From Rhodothermales bacterium (GTDB taxonomy: Bacteria; Bacteroidota; Rhodothermia; Rhodothermales; UBA10348): a DNA stretch of 64,000 bases. A model generated the notes under the pieces. It was not told the origin of the DNA. It did no database searches and worked only from the letters and a program-made list of their open reading frames with translations. This document shows, piece after piece, positions 27,801 to 36,313 of the stretch. A program made the position numbers and the translations under genes. Every line of letters begins with the position of its first letter. The stretch's first letter is position 1. The stretch spans positions 158,257-222,256 of the forward strand of contig JAVJVN010000009.1 in assembly GCA_040221055.1 (NCBI GenBank), in the 5' to 3' direction.

Positions 27801-28283
27801 CAGCAGCTGCTCAACGACATGCAGGGGAACCGACTGACCCAGGACATGACCGAACGGCTCCGACAAATGGGCGCCCAACAGGAGCAGATCCGTCAGCAGC
27901 TCCGTGAACTGAGTCGGAACCGTGAACTCCGGAACAAGGCCTTGGGTGACCTCAACCGCATTGCCGATCAAATGCAGGAAACCATTGAGGAACTGCAGGG
28001 CTCGCGGGTCAACCGACAGACCGTAGAGCGGCAACAGGAAATCCTGACCCGGTTGCTGGAGGCCTCGCGCTCCCTGGAACAGCGTGGCCGCGAGAACAAG
28101 CGGGAAGGTCGGACCGCTGAGGAAATCCTCCGGGACAGCCCGGCCGATCTGACGCAATCCGAACAGGCGGAGCGACTCCGTCGGGATCTCATCCGCGCCC
28201 TGGAGTCAGGTTACGCGGAAGACTACCAGGTCCTCATCCGGCGCTATTTCGAATTGCTTCAGCAGCAGGACCCGCGTCAATGA
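24885..28283 (+). CDS. DUF4175-like membrane-anchored giant coiled-coil protein
   Basis: A 1132-residue protein. Three N-terminal membrane segments lie about residues 30-57, 63-87 and 163-185; then a beta-rich region of about 350 residues (immunoglobulin-like strands), then a very long alpha-helical coiled coil from about residue 535 to 1000, extremely rich in E, Q and M. The architecture matches DUF4175 proteins of Bacteroidota, whose function is unknown. The long charged coil suggests a periplasm-spanning or scaffold role, but this is inference. The start is ATG 24885, because the 26 codons before it are proline/cysteine-rich and unlike a leader. Its last 50 bp overlap the opposing DCC gene. 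Confidence 0.78.
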   Translation: MSKESQDLVARIRDGLRQARKRMVQVALLRGTILLFTVLAGLWSVLSILEALLWTPPSIRSVLLAVAGVAVLGALTAWIVVPVARGMGLLPGLHDMDVARLMGRREALVGDSLINLLQLSAGQHSDAPPDFVDQAVQRLARPLDRVSWERIEEFRSVNPLFRWSVLPVSILLVFLLAAPSVFLSASERLLHPGTTFEKPAPFSLRVSPGHAERVAGESLVVSVAADGAIPDVAPVVERLITGESRPQILDVQATGPASWSMEFPDILQPFRYRVTAAGIASEWYDVHVVNRPIVQQLQLELLHPGYTRIPARVLEPNVGDVTALAGTVVRPRIRTAGAEVGQGWIAFASGDSIALDLEAGMATASFVIRDSDAYHVTLRSTEGVSNATPIPYRITAVRDGAPSISILAPEPLTNLDDDQRAFVLLHFTDDFGFRSLTLHWRLAESRFGTVQETFSSTELPLTEPYLLDQEFSHEWNVSSTTGLVLAPGDVVEYYAEITDNDTVTGPKRAQTRVHRLRMPSIAEKYEAVDNLEDDTEESLEELMEKAQKAREDFEELRRNLMQKTEAEWQEERALEQLQEQQKQMEEAVEAVSQKMEELADEMSRNDLVSEETLNTFEELQQVVEEVRTPDLMEALREMQESIEQMNPNQMQEAMEKFEFSEQQYQERLERSLNLFKNFRVQQDLEEVERRAEDLARTEEKLAEETQAENAQEKAEDLAKQQEQASEEMTALEEKMEEIRERMEELKNQPTEEMQDLLEDTQDQEIPQKMKENAEQMRQGDMNQAQQQQQEMSEQLDQLSGDLSNMQMNAAGAQMQLNLAGIRSALEDVLTLSVGQEQLRVDVTGYAVDSPQLRDAAQLQVRLSEGLSVVADSLQRIAREVPQMSRTIQEETGSALRQMSEATSALTERAARRAVNHQRTSMTHMNELALLLSELLNQMNNASGAGQSNMSMEQMMEQLQNMGQQQQQINQQIQQLLNDMQGNRLTQDMTERLRQMGAQQEQIRQQLRELSRNRELRNKALGDLNRIADQMQETIEELQGSRVNRQTVERQQEILTRLLEASRSLEQRGRENKREGRTAEEILRDSPADLTQSEQAERLRRDLIRALESGYAEDYQVLIRRYFELLQQQDPRQ

Positions 28284-28674
28284 ACCGCGCCTGCAGCTCG
28301 GGTGTCGGTATCCGACAGGTCTCCTGCTTCCCGAACCAGCGGTAGCGGTTGCGGGCTACCCAATGATATACGGCGTCCCTCAAAGCCCGGGGCACGATAC
28401 GGAACACGCGAAGCCAGGACCATGGAAACGGCATCCGGGATGCAATCCTCAACGCCGCATCCGATGCCGTATGGACGCCGTCCCCGTCAATCAGGACAAT
28501 ACTGTCCAGCCAGGCCTCATCCACTCGGGACTGCGCGAGCACCCGCCTGCCCTCCTCGGACTGCAATGCACCGAACCGGAAAACGGCATGGGGGTCACGG
28601 TCAATCACGAAATTGACACTGGCATTGCACAGATTGCAGACGCCATCGAAGAGTATGATCGGATGGGAAGGCAT
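28234..28674 (-). CDS. DCC-family (DUF393) thiol-disulfide oxidoreductase-like protein
   Basis: A 146-residue DUF393 protein. The signature ILFDGVCNLCN (DxxCxxC) opens the protein, followed by FRFGALQSEEGR and VLIDGDGVHTASDAAL, then the C-terminal YRWFGK block. The family has a thioredoxin-like fold with a CxxC pair but no proven reaction. ATG 28674 is used since the upstream 24 codons have no family match. The gene overlaps the 3' end of the DUF4175 gene by 50 bp tail to tail. Confidence 0.85.
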   Translation of the reverse strand: MPSHPIILFDGVCNLCNASVNFVIDRDPHAVFRFGALQSEEGRRVLAQSRVDEAWLDSIVLIDGDGVHTASDAALRIASRMPFPWSWLRVFRIVPRALRDAVYHWVARNRYRWFGKQETCRIPTPELQARFIDAGPAAEAIRNSAG

Positions 28675-28863
28675 CGTCCTTGGAACGCCCACCCCGTTCG
28701 AATGCTTCCTGTACAGGTAGATCACATGTGAATCTTGTAAAAACAATTCAAATGTGGTATTTTTAGTGTTCGTGTGAAGCTGGATGGAGACCTTTCTTCG
28801 GCCTCCGGTGCAGGAGCCTGGTCAATCGGTCGCCCATCCTTCGTTCCAACAAACGCTACAGGT
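28675..28863. promoter_or_regulatory. Divergent AT-rich promoter region upstream of GT5-like gene
   Basis: 189 bp between two outward-facing genes, clearly more AT-rich than the rest of the window around 28730-28765. TTG at 28737 and TATTTTTA about 20 bp later resemble the Bacteroidota -33/-7 pair (TTG, then TAnnTTTG), which would drive the plus-strand GT5-lipoprotein cluster. This is a visual match only. Confidence 0.35.
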
Positions 28864-29640
28864 ATGGCAAACCCGAAAAGGATACTGGTCATTTCAGGAG
28901 AAGTCGCTCCTTTTTCCGAAACGTCGTTCATTGCCGGCCTTGCCCGCAATCTTCCGGAAGCGCTTCACGAGACAGGTGAGTATGAGACGCGGATCATGAT
29001 GCCGCGCTATGCTACGGTCAGTGAACGAAGAAATCGGCTGCATGAGGTCATCCGATTGTCAGGAAGCGAAATTCGACTGGGAGAACGCGTGGAAACCCTC
29101 CGCGTCAAGGTGGCCTCCATCCCGGGCATCCGGCTCCAGGTCTACTTCATGGACAATGTCCACTACTTCAAACGGAAGGGCATTTTTGCGGACCGTCAGG
29201 GCAAGCTGTTCGAGGACAACCTGGAACGGGCCGCTTTTTTCTCCAGGAGTGTCATCCGGACCATCCGGAACCTGGGTTGGCAACCGGATCTGGTTCACGC
29301 CTTCGGTTGGATGAGCGGGTTCGTGCCCTATGTCCTGCGGACGGAATTCGCCAACGACGAATTGTTCAAGGATGCCAAGATTGCATATACCCCGCAAGTC
29401 GTGGAATTCGACGGCGCGCTGAAGGAAGGTGATATCGCCGGGCTGAGCCTTGAGGCCGATGCTGACCTTGTCGGGCTCAGCCCGAACCGGATTGGCATGC
29501 GGTATGCGGATGGCGTCATTTTCCCGGAACAGCTGGAAGCGCTTGCTGAAGGTCATCCGGTATTCAAAGGGACCATCGAAGAACAGCGCGACCAGGCCAT
29601 GGCCCTTTACGACTCCATCCGGCCGGTCGTAGCTGTCTGA
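28864..29640 (+). CDS. Single-domain starch/glycogen synthase-like protein (GT5 N-terminal domain only)
   Basis: A 258-residue protein corresponding to the N-terminal Rossmann domain of GT5 starch synthases: RILVISGEVAPFSE, then NLPEAL, MPRYATVSERRNRLHEVI and HAFGWMSGFVPYVLR. Full GT5 enzymes are about 480 residues with a second Rossmann domain that carries the nucleotide site; that domain is absent here, and there is no adjacent open frame encoding it. The KTGGL substrate loop is replaced by SETSFIAGLA. This short form is common in Bacteroidota as I recall, so it is a distinct family rather than a broken gene. Catalysis on ADP-glucose is unlikely. ATG 28864 is chosen over an in-frame ATG at 28774. 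Confidence 0.8.
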   Translation: MANPKRILVISGEVAPFSETSFIAGLARNLPEALHETGEYETRIMMPRYATVSERRNRLHEVIRLSGSEIRLGERVETLRVKVASIPGIRLQVYFMDNVHYFKRKGIFADRQGKLFEDNLERAAFFSRSVIRTIRNLGWQPDLVHAFGWMSGFVPYVLRTEFANDELFKDAKIAYTPQVVEFDGALKEGDIAGLSLEADADLVGLSPNRIGMRYADGVIFPEQLEALAEGHPVFKGTIEEQRDQAMALYDSIRPVVAV

Positions 29641-29689
29641 TCACAGCGGGAAACCTGACACTCCAGCAGTGCATTGTAGGTGAACTCGT

Positions 29690-29730
29690 CGAAAACCCCA
29701 TCGGCCTCGGTCAGTGGGGTTTTCGGTTTG
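29690..29730 (+). terminator. Rho-independent-like terminator after GT5-like gene
   Basis: A perfect 10-bp stem, CGAAAACCCC (29690-29699) with GGGGTTTTCG (29716-29725), loop 16 nt, followed by GTTTG. The A-run in the left arm and T-run in the right arm make it potentially bidirectional. It separates the GT5-like gene from the lipoprotein gene, so these may be partly uncoupled. Confidence 0.7.
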
Positions 29731-29756
29731 TACGCTCGTTTCATATTGACGACTGA

Positions 29757-30908
29757 ATGTACCGTCCTCCAGCGACAGCCCTGTTCCTGATTCTTGCCAC
29801 GCTCCTCTCCACCGGATGCAGTGATGACCCCTCAAACGTAGGTATCGGTCTGGTCGATGCCCAAGCCGGCGATGCGCTGGTGGAAACCCACGATGCCGTG
29901 ACTTTTGCGGCCGATGGGCCCGCGGATATCACCGGCGGGGACATCACAACCGGTGCCACGCGGGCCCTCGCCGGGCTTGTGGACGATCCGAGGATCGGCG
30001 TCTTCACCGCCAATGGATTCGTTGACTTCGTACCGTCCGGGACCTTCCCCGCGTCCTTTACCTCGGGCACGGTTTCGTATGTGGAGCTGCTTCTGGATAT
30101 CGATTACGTCCACGGTGATACGACCCGGACCCTTGGAATGGACGTATCGGACATTTCGACGGCATGGACGAGCGTCGGTCGTCGTGCCGATACCACGTTG
30201 ACGGTCGGTTCACCCATCCAGGCCTTCGATGTCAACCCGATCTCCCGGACGGTACGGGTTGTCATGCCGGACGAATGGGTCGCCGTCAATGGGGCCGTTC
30301 TCCGGTCCACGACCTTCCAGGACGATTTCCACGGCTTCCGCATCCGGGGTCTCTCGGGCAATGCCGTGGTCGGATTCAACCTGGTCAACTCCCGCATGCG
30401 TGCATCGGCCGTGGCCGGCGACACGGTATCGTTCGCCATGTCAAAAGTATTGACCACGCTGCCCGCCGATCCGACCGGCGGACCGGCGGGTGCGGTCGTG
30501 CTCCAGGATGCCGGCCGCAATACCGTCACACTGAAATTTCCGGACCTGCCCTCCATGGCCGTCCATCAGGCCGTGGTACGGGCCCAGGTGTACACGCCAC
30601 AAGCAGAGGATCCCCAGGGATTTGCACGCCCTGTGCCACCGGCTATCGGACTCCGGGCGGTGACTGCGGACAATTCCGTCCGCCTGCCACTGCTGACCGT
30701 GCAGGCGGCCGAAGACGGATCTGTGGTGTTCGAGGACCCCATCATCACGCGGATCATGCAGCAAGCCGTCCTCGGCTTGTCCGAGTTCGACCGTTTCGAG
30801 CTGTATATCCCGACCGGCAGCTCAACCGTCGGATCGTTGTCGCTGACGGGTGGACCATCGGCCGGCGGTGGCCCTCGCCTGATCGTTACCCATACTCCGC
30901 TTGATTGA
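29757..30908 (+). CDS. Predicted outer-membrane lipoprotein (DUF4270-like position)
   Basis: A 383-residue lipoprotein: a hydrophobic signal followed by a lipobox LLSTGC with C21 as the lipidated residue, then SDDPSNVGIGL. The rest is beta-rich, with repeated patterns such as VSYVELLLDID and LTGGPSAGGGPRLIVTH. In Bacteroidota a DUF4270 lipoprotein commonly follows the same short GT5 gene; the gene position and overall build agree, but I cannot confirm the family by eye. It starts 27 bp after the terminator and is followed 3 bp later by an outer-membrane protein gene. Confidence 0.65.
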   Translation: MYRPPATALFLILATLLSTGCSDDPSNVGIGLVDAQAGDALVETHDAVTFAADGPADITGGDITTGATRALAGLVDDPRIGVFTANGFVDFVPSGTFPASFTSGTVSYVELLLDIDYVHGDTTRTLGMDVSDISTAWTSVGRRADTTLTVGSPIQAFDVNPISRTVRVVMPDEWVAVNGAVLRSTTFQDDFHGFRIRGLSGNAVVGFNLVNSRMRASAVAGDTVSFAMSKVLTTLPADPTGGPAGAVVLQDAGRNTVTLKFPDLPSMAVHQAVVRAQVYTPQAEDPQGFARPVPPAIGLRAVTADNSVRLPLLTVQAAEDGSVVFEDPIITRIMQQAVLGLSEFDRFELYIPTGSSTVGSLSLTGGPSAGGGPRLIVTHTPLD

Positions 30909-30911
30909 GCC

Positions 30912-32210
30912 ATGCTGAAGTTTACCCGACCTGCCTTGGCGGCCATCGCCCTTCTTGTCTTCACGGGCGCATCCTTGTCCATGGCCCAGAGCCGTTCAGA
31001 CGGCTCGGTCTACTCCCGTTTCGGACTCGGTGAGCGTGCGTTTTTCCTGTCCTCCCAGTCCCAGGCGATGGGTCATGCCGGCTCGGCGCTCGGATCGTTC
31101 CGGTACGCGAACCTCGCGAATCCGGCGGGTCTGGCCGATCAGTTTTTCACCCGTGTGAACGGTGGAATGACCATGGAGCGCCTTACCTCCTCCGAAACCG
31201 GTCTCGACGACAGCATACTGAATTCGGGGCGGTTCAATGCCGTGCACATCAGCTTCCCCATCCGGACGCGCAAGACAGGCATCGGTCTGTCGCTCGAACC
31301 GTTCACTCATGTGAACTACCGGATTGACAAGACCACGAGCATTGTCGCCGACGGAACGGAAACCCCCGTACTGACAACTTTCCAGGGAAACGGGGGTCTT
31401 TATCAAATGACAGGGGCATTGGGGCAGCGGCTCACGCCCAACCTGTCTGCCGGACTGGCCGTCTCGTACGTCTTCGGCCTGCTGGAAGAAGCCCAACGGA
31501 CCACCTTCAACAATGTACGATTCACGGACAGCGACATATCCAACAATACCCGCCTCAGTGGTGCATCGGCCACACTGGGACTCCGGTTCCAGCGACAGGG
31601 TATCCTTGGATGGGATCGTCCGATAGCCATGGGTCTGTCCGTGACACTCCCCTCGACGCTCTCCGGCGAACGGACGCTGACGTTGGACGCCGGGTCCACG
31701 TCCGATACCCTTACCGTCGTCGGATCCGGGAATATCGATCTGCCCGTACGCATCCTTTTCGGCCTCATGTTCCAACCAGCGACGGAGTGGACTGTAGTCG
31801 CCGATGTACACCATGAACGATGGTCGTCCCTTTCTTCGGACTTTTCCCTGCCCGGCGTCGGAGCGGGGAACCAGGGCGTGATGGACCGCACCAGACTGGC
31901 GGCCGGATTCGAATACTGGCCCGGAGCACGACGTCCGTTCGGCCCCTATTTCGTACGAATGGCGTACAGAATGGGCGTTTACATGGACGAGTCGTATGTT
32001 TCGCCGCATCCTTCAGAACAGATCCGGTCCGTCGGTGTAACCGGGGGCGTCAGCGTTCCAACCGGCATTCCCGGCACGACTATTGATCTGAATCTGGATG
32101 TCGGGCGTCGAGGGACGACCTCCGATGGTCTCGTCAGGGATCGGTACATGAAATTCGGTATAAACATAAATTTTGGTGAACGTTGGTTCGACCGCTTGCC
32201 ACTCGGCTGA
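30912..32210 (+). CDS. Predicted outer-membrane beta-barrel protein (FadL/PorV-like)
   Basis: A 432-residue protein with a signal peptide (ending SLSMAQ) and a glycine-rich N-terminal block, YSRFGLGERAFFLSSQSQAMGHAGSAL, where SQAMGHAG and NLANPAGLA recall FadL/PorV-type outer-membrane proteins of Bacteroidota. Alternating beta strands run to the end (KFGININFGERWF). The role is unknown: transport of hydrophobic compounds or a secretion-shuttle function are both possible. It is directly coupled to the lipoprotein gene upstream (3 bp) and followed by an exported TPR protein. Confidence 0.7.
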   Translation: MLKFTRPALAAIALLVFTGASLSMAQSRSDGSVYSRFGLGERAFFLSSQSQAMGHAGSALGSFRYANLANPAGLADQFFTRVNGGMTMERLTSSETGLDDSILNSGRFNAVHISFPIRTRKTGIGLSLEPFTHVNYRIDKTTSIVADGTETPVLTTFQGNGGLYQMTGALGQRLTPNLSAGLAVSYVFGLLEEAQRTTFNNVRFTDSDISNNTRLSGASATLGLRFQRQGILGWDRPIAMGLSVTLPSTLSGERTLTLDAGSTSDTLTVVGSGNIDLPVRILFGLMFQPATEWTVVADVHHERWSSLSSDFSLPGVGAGNQGVMDRTRLAAGFEYWPGARRPFGPYFVRMAYRMGVYMDESYVSPHPSEQIRSVGVTGGVSVPTGIPGTTIDLNLDVGRRGTTSDGLVRDRYMKFGININFGERWFDRLPLG

Positions 32211-32252
32211 CAGGACCAGGATCTTACCTTCATCAGTCATTCAAAGACCACC

Positions 32253-33584
32253 ATGATCAGGAAGAACGCACCCAATCCGAAAATCGTCATGCTGACGCTG
32301 CTGATGGCATTGTTCGCCACCACAGGCGTTTCCAAGGCTGCCTTCGCCCAGAATGAATGCGAAGCCGCCGACGAGAACACCATCCGGATGAACTACAGCC
32401 TCTATTACGAGGACTTCAAGATCGAGAGCTACGAGACGGCGCTTCCGTATTTGCGTTGGATCCTGAAGTGCGCCCCGGCATTCCCGACGAATTCCGACCG
32501 CAATTACCGTCGTGCCGTGGAGGCCTACACCGGTATTGCCACGTCCCTGGAAGATCCGGAGCTGCGCCGCGCCTACCTCGACAGCGCGCTCTACATCCAC
32601 GATGTAGCCGTGCCCGAGTTGTCGGCTGCTGGCGCTGAAGTAAGCGAGTCCTGGTGGATCTTCAACAAGGGTCGATTCATCCAGACCCACGGTGCGGACC
32701 TCCCCGATCTGCAATCCGAAGTCGGCAGCCTCTATCTGCAGACCTACGAACTCGACAAGGAGAGCCTGCAGTCCTATTACATCAACTTCATCATCGATGA
32801 CTTCGTGCGGAAGGAAGACAAGGCGTCGGCCGTCGACTTCATGGACCGCGTGGAATCCGACTTCCCGGACAACCAGGAACTGCAGGACTTGATCGACCAG
32901 TGGCGCGGACAGCTGTTCACGTCACCCGCCGAGCGGATTTCCTTCCTCGAGGGCCAGATTGAAAAGAATCCTGACGATTCGGAACTGAAGGAAGAACTCC
33001 TTGAGCTCTACATGCAGGAAGGGATGCGCGACCTGGCCTATGAGTTGTCCGAATCCGTCATGCAGACCTCCCCTTCTGCGCGACTGTATCGCGTTGTGGG
33101 CAAGATGCGCCTGGAGGATGGAGACTCTGACGATGCCATTCGCCTCTACGAGGAATCCCTCACCATGGAGGGCGGCATGGAGTCTGCCCGTGAGGTGTAC
33201 TACAACATCGGCATCGCCCATCAGCAGGAAGGACGGTTGGCGCGTGCACGTACGGCCTTCAGGGAAGCACTGAGTGCAGACCCCAATTACGCCATTGCGC
33301 TGATTGCCATCGGCGACCTGTACGTCTCGGCCGTCCAGGGCTGCGGATCGTTCGAGCGTGAGGACCGAGCCGTTTACTGGCTCGCGGCCGACTACTTTGA
33401 ACGGGCAGCAGCCCGCGCAGCCGACGATCGGATTGCTCAGCAGGCCCGCAGCCGCGTCTCGAACATCGCCCGGTTCTTCCCGACCGCTGAAGACAAGTTC
33501 TTCAAGAACTGGAATCCCGGCGACCGATTTGCCATCGACTTCGGTTGCTATACATGGATCAATGAATCGACCACCGTTCGTTGA
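32253..33584 (+). CDS. Exported tetratricopeptide-repeat protein
   Basis: A 443-residue protein with a signal peptide (membrane-like stretch IVMLTLLMALFATTGV, cleavage near AAFAQ) followed by helical repeats. Clear TPRs occur near residues 290-380, for example DSDDAIRLYEESLTM and YYNIGIAHQQEGRLARARTAF, then ALIAIGDLY. Four cysteines in the mature part could form disulfides. It closes the lipoprotein-barrel-TPR unit and is followed by a strong terminator, so the three probably work together at the outer membrane. Confidence 0.8.
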   Translation: MIRKNAPNPKIVMLTLLMALFATTGVSKAAFAQNECEAADENTIRMNYSLYYEDFKIESYETALPYLRWILKCAPAFPTNSDRNYRRAVEAYTGIATSLEDPELRRAYLDSALYIHDVAVPELSAAGAEVSESWWIFNKGRFIQTHGADLPDLQSEVGSLYLQTYELDKESLQSYYINFIIDDFVRKEDKASAVDFMDRVESDFPDNQELQDLIDQWRGQLFTSPAERISFLEGQIEKNPDDSELKEELLELYMQEGMRDLAYELSESVMQTSPSARLYRVVGKMRLEDGDSDDAIRLYEESLTMEGGMESAREVYYNIGIAHQQEGRLARARTAFREALSADPNYAIALIAIGDLYVSAVQGCGSFEREDRAVYWLAADYFERAAARAADDRIAQQARSRVSNIARFFPTAEDKFFKNWNPGDRFAIDFGCYTWINESTTVR

Positions 33585-33615
33585 CGGCAGTTGACCTGAT
33601 CATTCGGTATATTTC

Positions 33616-33653
33616 GGGGGCGGAACACACGCGTGTTCCGCCCCCACTTTTTT
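33616..33653 (+). terminator. Strong Rho-independent terminator
   Basis: A perfect 13-bp stem GGGGGCGGAACAC / GTGTTCCGCCCCC around a 4-nt loop ACGC, followed by AC and six T. It lies 31 bp after the TPR gene and 31 bp before eno, cleanly separating the two transcription units. Confidence 0.93.
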
Positions 33654-33660
33654 GGCCTGA

Positions 33661-34974
<1,314 letters not shown>

Positions 34975-34985
34975 ACCCTGGCACC

Positions 34986-35294
34986 ATGACCTGGATTTCC
35001 GACATCAAGAGCTTTTTTCTTGCCCGACGTCGGTTGGTTCTGCTGGGTTTGGGGATCGGTGCCATTTTCTGGTTCCTCTTCCTGGACAGCCACAGCCTGT
35101 GGACCCGTGTACAGTTGCATCGTGAACATGCACGACTGAGTGCGCACAATGCGGCCATTGCCGCGGAGATCGAGGAATTGGAAACCAAGCTCTCGCGGCC
35201 CCTTACCGACGACGAAGTGGAGCGGATAGCCAGGGAGGAGTACGGTATGCAGCGGGAGGACGAGACCGTTTACCCGATTGAGGCCCACCCGTGA
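34986..35294 (+). CDS. FtsB/DivIC-family septum formation initiator
   Basis: A 102-residue bitopic protein with a short cytoplasmic N-terminus, a single membrane segment (VLLGLGIGAIFWFLFL, about residues 18-34), a periplasmic coiled coil (residues 36-70) and the family C-terminal block DEVERIAREEYGMQREDETVYPI. FtsB binds FtsL and FtsQ in the divisome. The eno-ftsB order is widely conserved. It ends 4 bp inside the next gene. Confidence 0.9.
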   Translation: MTWISDIKSFFLARRRLVLLGLGIGAIFWFLFLDSHSLWTRVQLHREHARLSAHNAAIAAEIEELETKLSRPLTDDEVERIAREEYGMQREDETVYPIEAHP

Positions 35295-36313
35295 ACATGA
35301 CGATGTCCATGCCCCAACTTGCCATTGGAATCGACCTGGGTGGAACGGCCATCAAGGCCGGTCTCGTATCTTCGGAAACCGGGTTGCTGGCGGAACGGAT
35401 TGCCGATACGGATGCCGATCGTGGTCCGGCCTACATTCTGGACACCATCGCCGATCTCGTCCGGACGCTCTCTGCGGAGGCCGGTCACGCCACCTTGGCC
35501 GGTGTCGGCGTGGGTGCCCCGGGTGCCATCAGTTGGGATCGCACGACCGTATCCTGGCCGCCGAATTTTCCGGGTTGGGAGGTCGTACACCTGGGCAAGG
35601 AATTGGCCTCGCGACTGGACAGCACGATGCTGACCATGGTGGAAAACGATGCCAATGCCGCCGGCCTGGGATCGGCTCACTACGGAGCCGGCAAACAGTT
35701 CGACTCGTTCATCATGGTCACCCTCGGGACGGGCGTCGGAGGTGCCATCATCTATCAGAATCGCATTTTCCGCGGCTCCACGGGCGCCGCCGGTGAAATC
35801 GGTCACATGACCATCGATTATGAGGGACCTGTGGCGCGCAGTGGCGTCTCGGGGGCCATTGAAGCCTATCTCGGGCAGCGGTTCCTTTCCCGGCATGCAC
35901 GATACCGATTGATGAATCGCAAGGACAGCCTCCTCCACCAGATGGCGGGTCCCGATTTGATGGGGATCACACCGAAAATGCTGTACGATGCGGCGATGTC
36001 CGGTGACGAGGGTGCCCGTGAAGTATTGGCCTGGGCCGGCCATAAACTGGGATGCGTCCTGGGTTCGGCCGCCAATCTGCTGGACATCCGCAAATTCGTT
36101 GTGGGTGGTGGGCTCTCGGGTGCTGGTGACCTCATTCTGGATGCCACCCGCCGGACCCTGCCGTCGTTCGTTCTCCCGGCGTTGGCCGACGATCTCGAAG
36201 TGGTCCAGGAAACCGCCGGAAATGACGTCGGTATGCTTGGAGCCGCACATCTTATTTTCCAACACGTTGACGAAAAAGGTTTCCATTCCGGAACCGTGCA
36301 CCGTGCACCGTAG
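35291..36313 (+). CDS. ROK-family sugar kinase (glucokinase-like) lacking the zinc cysteines
   Basis: A 340-residue ROK kinase. The ATP phosphate loop IGIDLGGTAIKAGLV, catalytic D120 in ENDANAAGLG, the TLGTGVGGAII block and GEIGHM with His172 are conserved. The usual CxCGxxGCxE zinc site is ARSGVSGAIE here: A182, S184 and A189 replace the three cysteines. ROK glucokinases phosphorylate glucose to glucose-6-P, but the metal-less site leaves the substrate uncertain. The start GTG 35291 overlaps ftsB by 4 bp; ATG 35297 is an alternative. Its end overlaps lptD by 11 bp. Confidence 0.85.
   Translation: MNMTMSMPQLAIGIDLGGTAIKAGLVSSETGLLAERIADTDADRGPAYILDTIADLVRTLSAEAGHATLAGVGVGAPGAISWDRTTVSWPPNFPGWEVVHLGKELASRLDSTMLTMVENDANAAGLGSAHYGAGKQFDSFIMVTLGTGVGGAIIYQNRIFRGSTGAAGEIGHMTIDYEGPVARSGVSGAIEAYLGQRFLSRHARYRLMNRKDSLLHQMAGPDLMGITPKMLYDAAMSGDEGAREVLAWAGHKLGCVLGSAANLLDIRKFVVGGGLSGAGDLILDATRRTLPSFVLPALADDLEVVQETAGNDVGMLGAAHLIFQHVDEKGFHSGTVHRAP

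Noticed and set aside
26895-28157. 420-codon minus-strand open frame rich in Leu/His opposite the coiled coil
   Set aside because: Leu-rich translation is the mirror of Gln/Glu codons on the other strand.
28774-28863. 30-codon N-terminal extension of the GT5-like protein
   Set aside because: It precedes the family start and overlaps the AT-rich promoter-like region; ATG 28864 fits the domain boundary.
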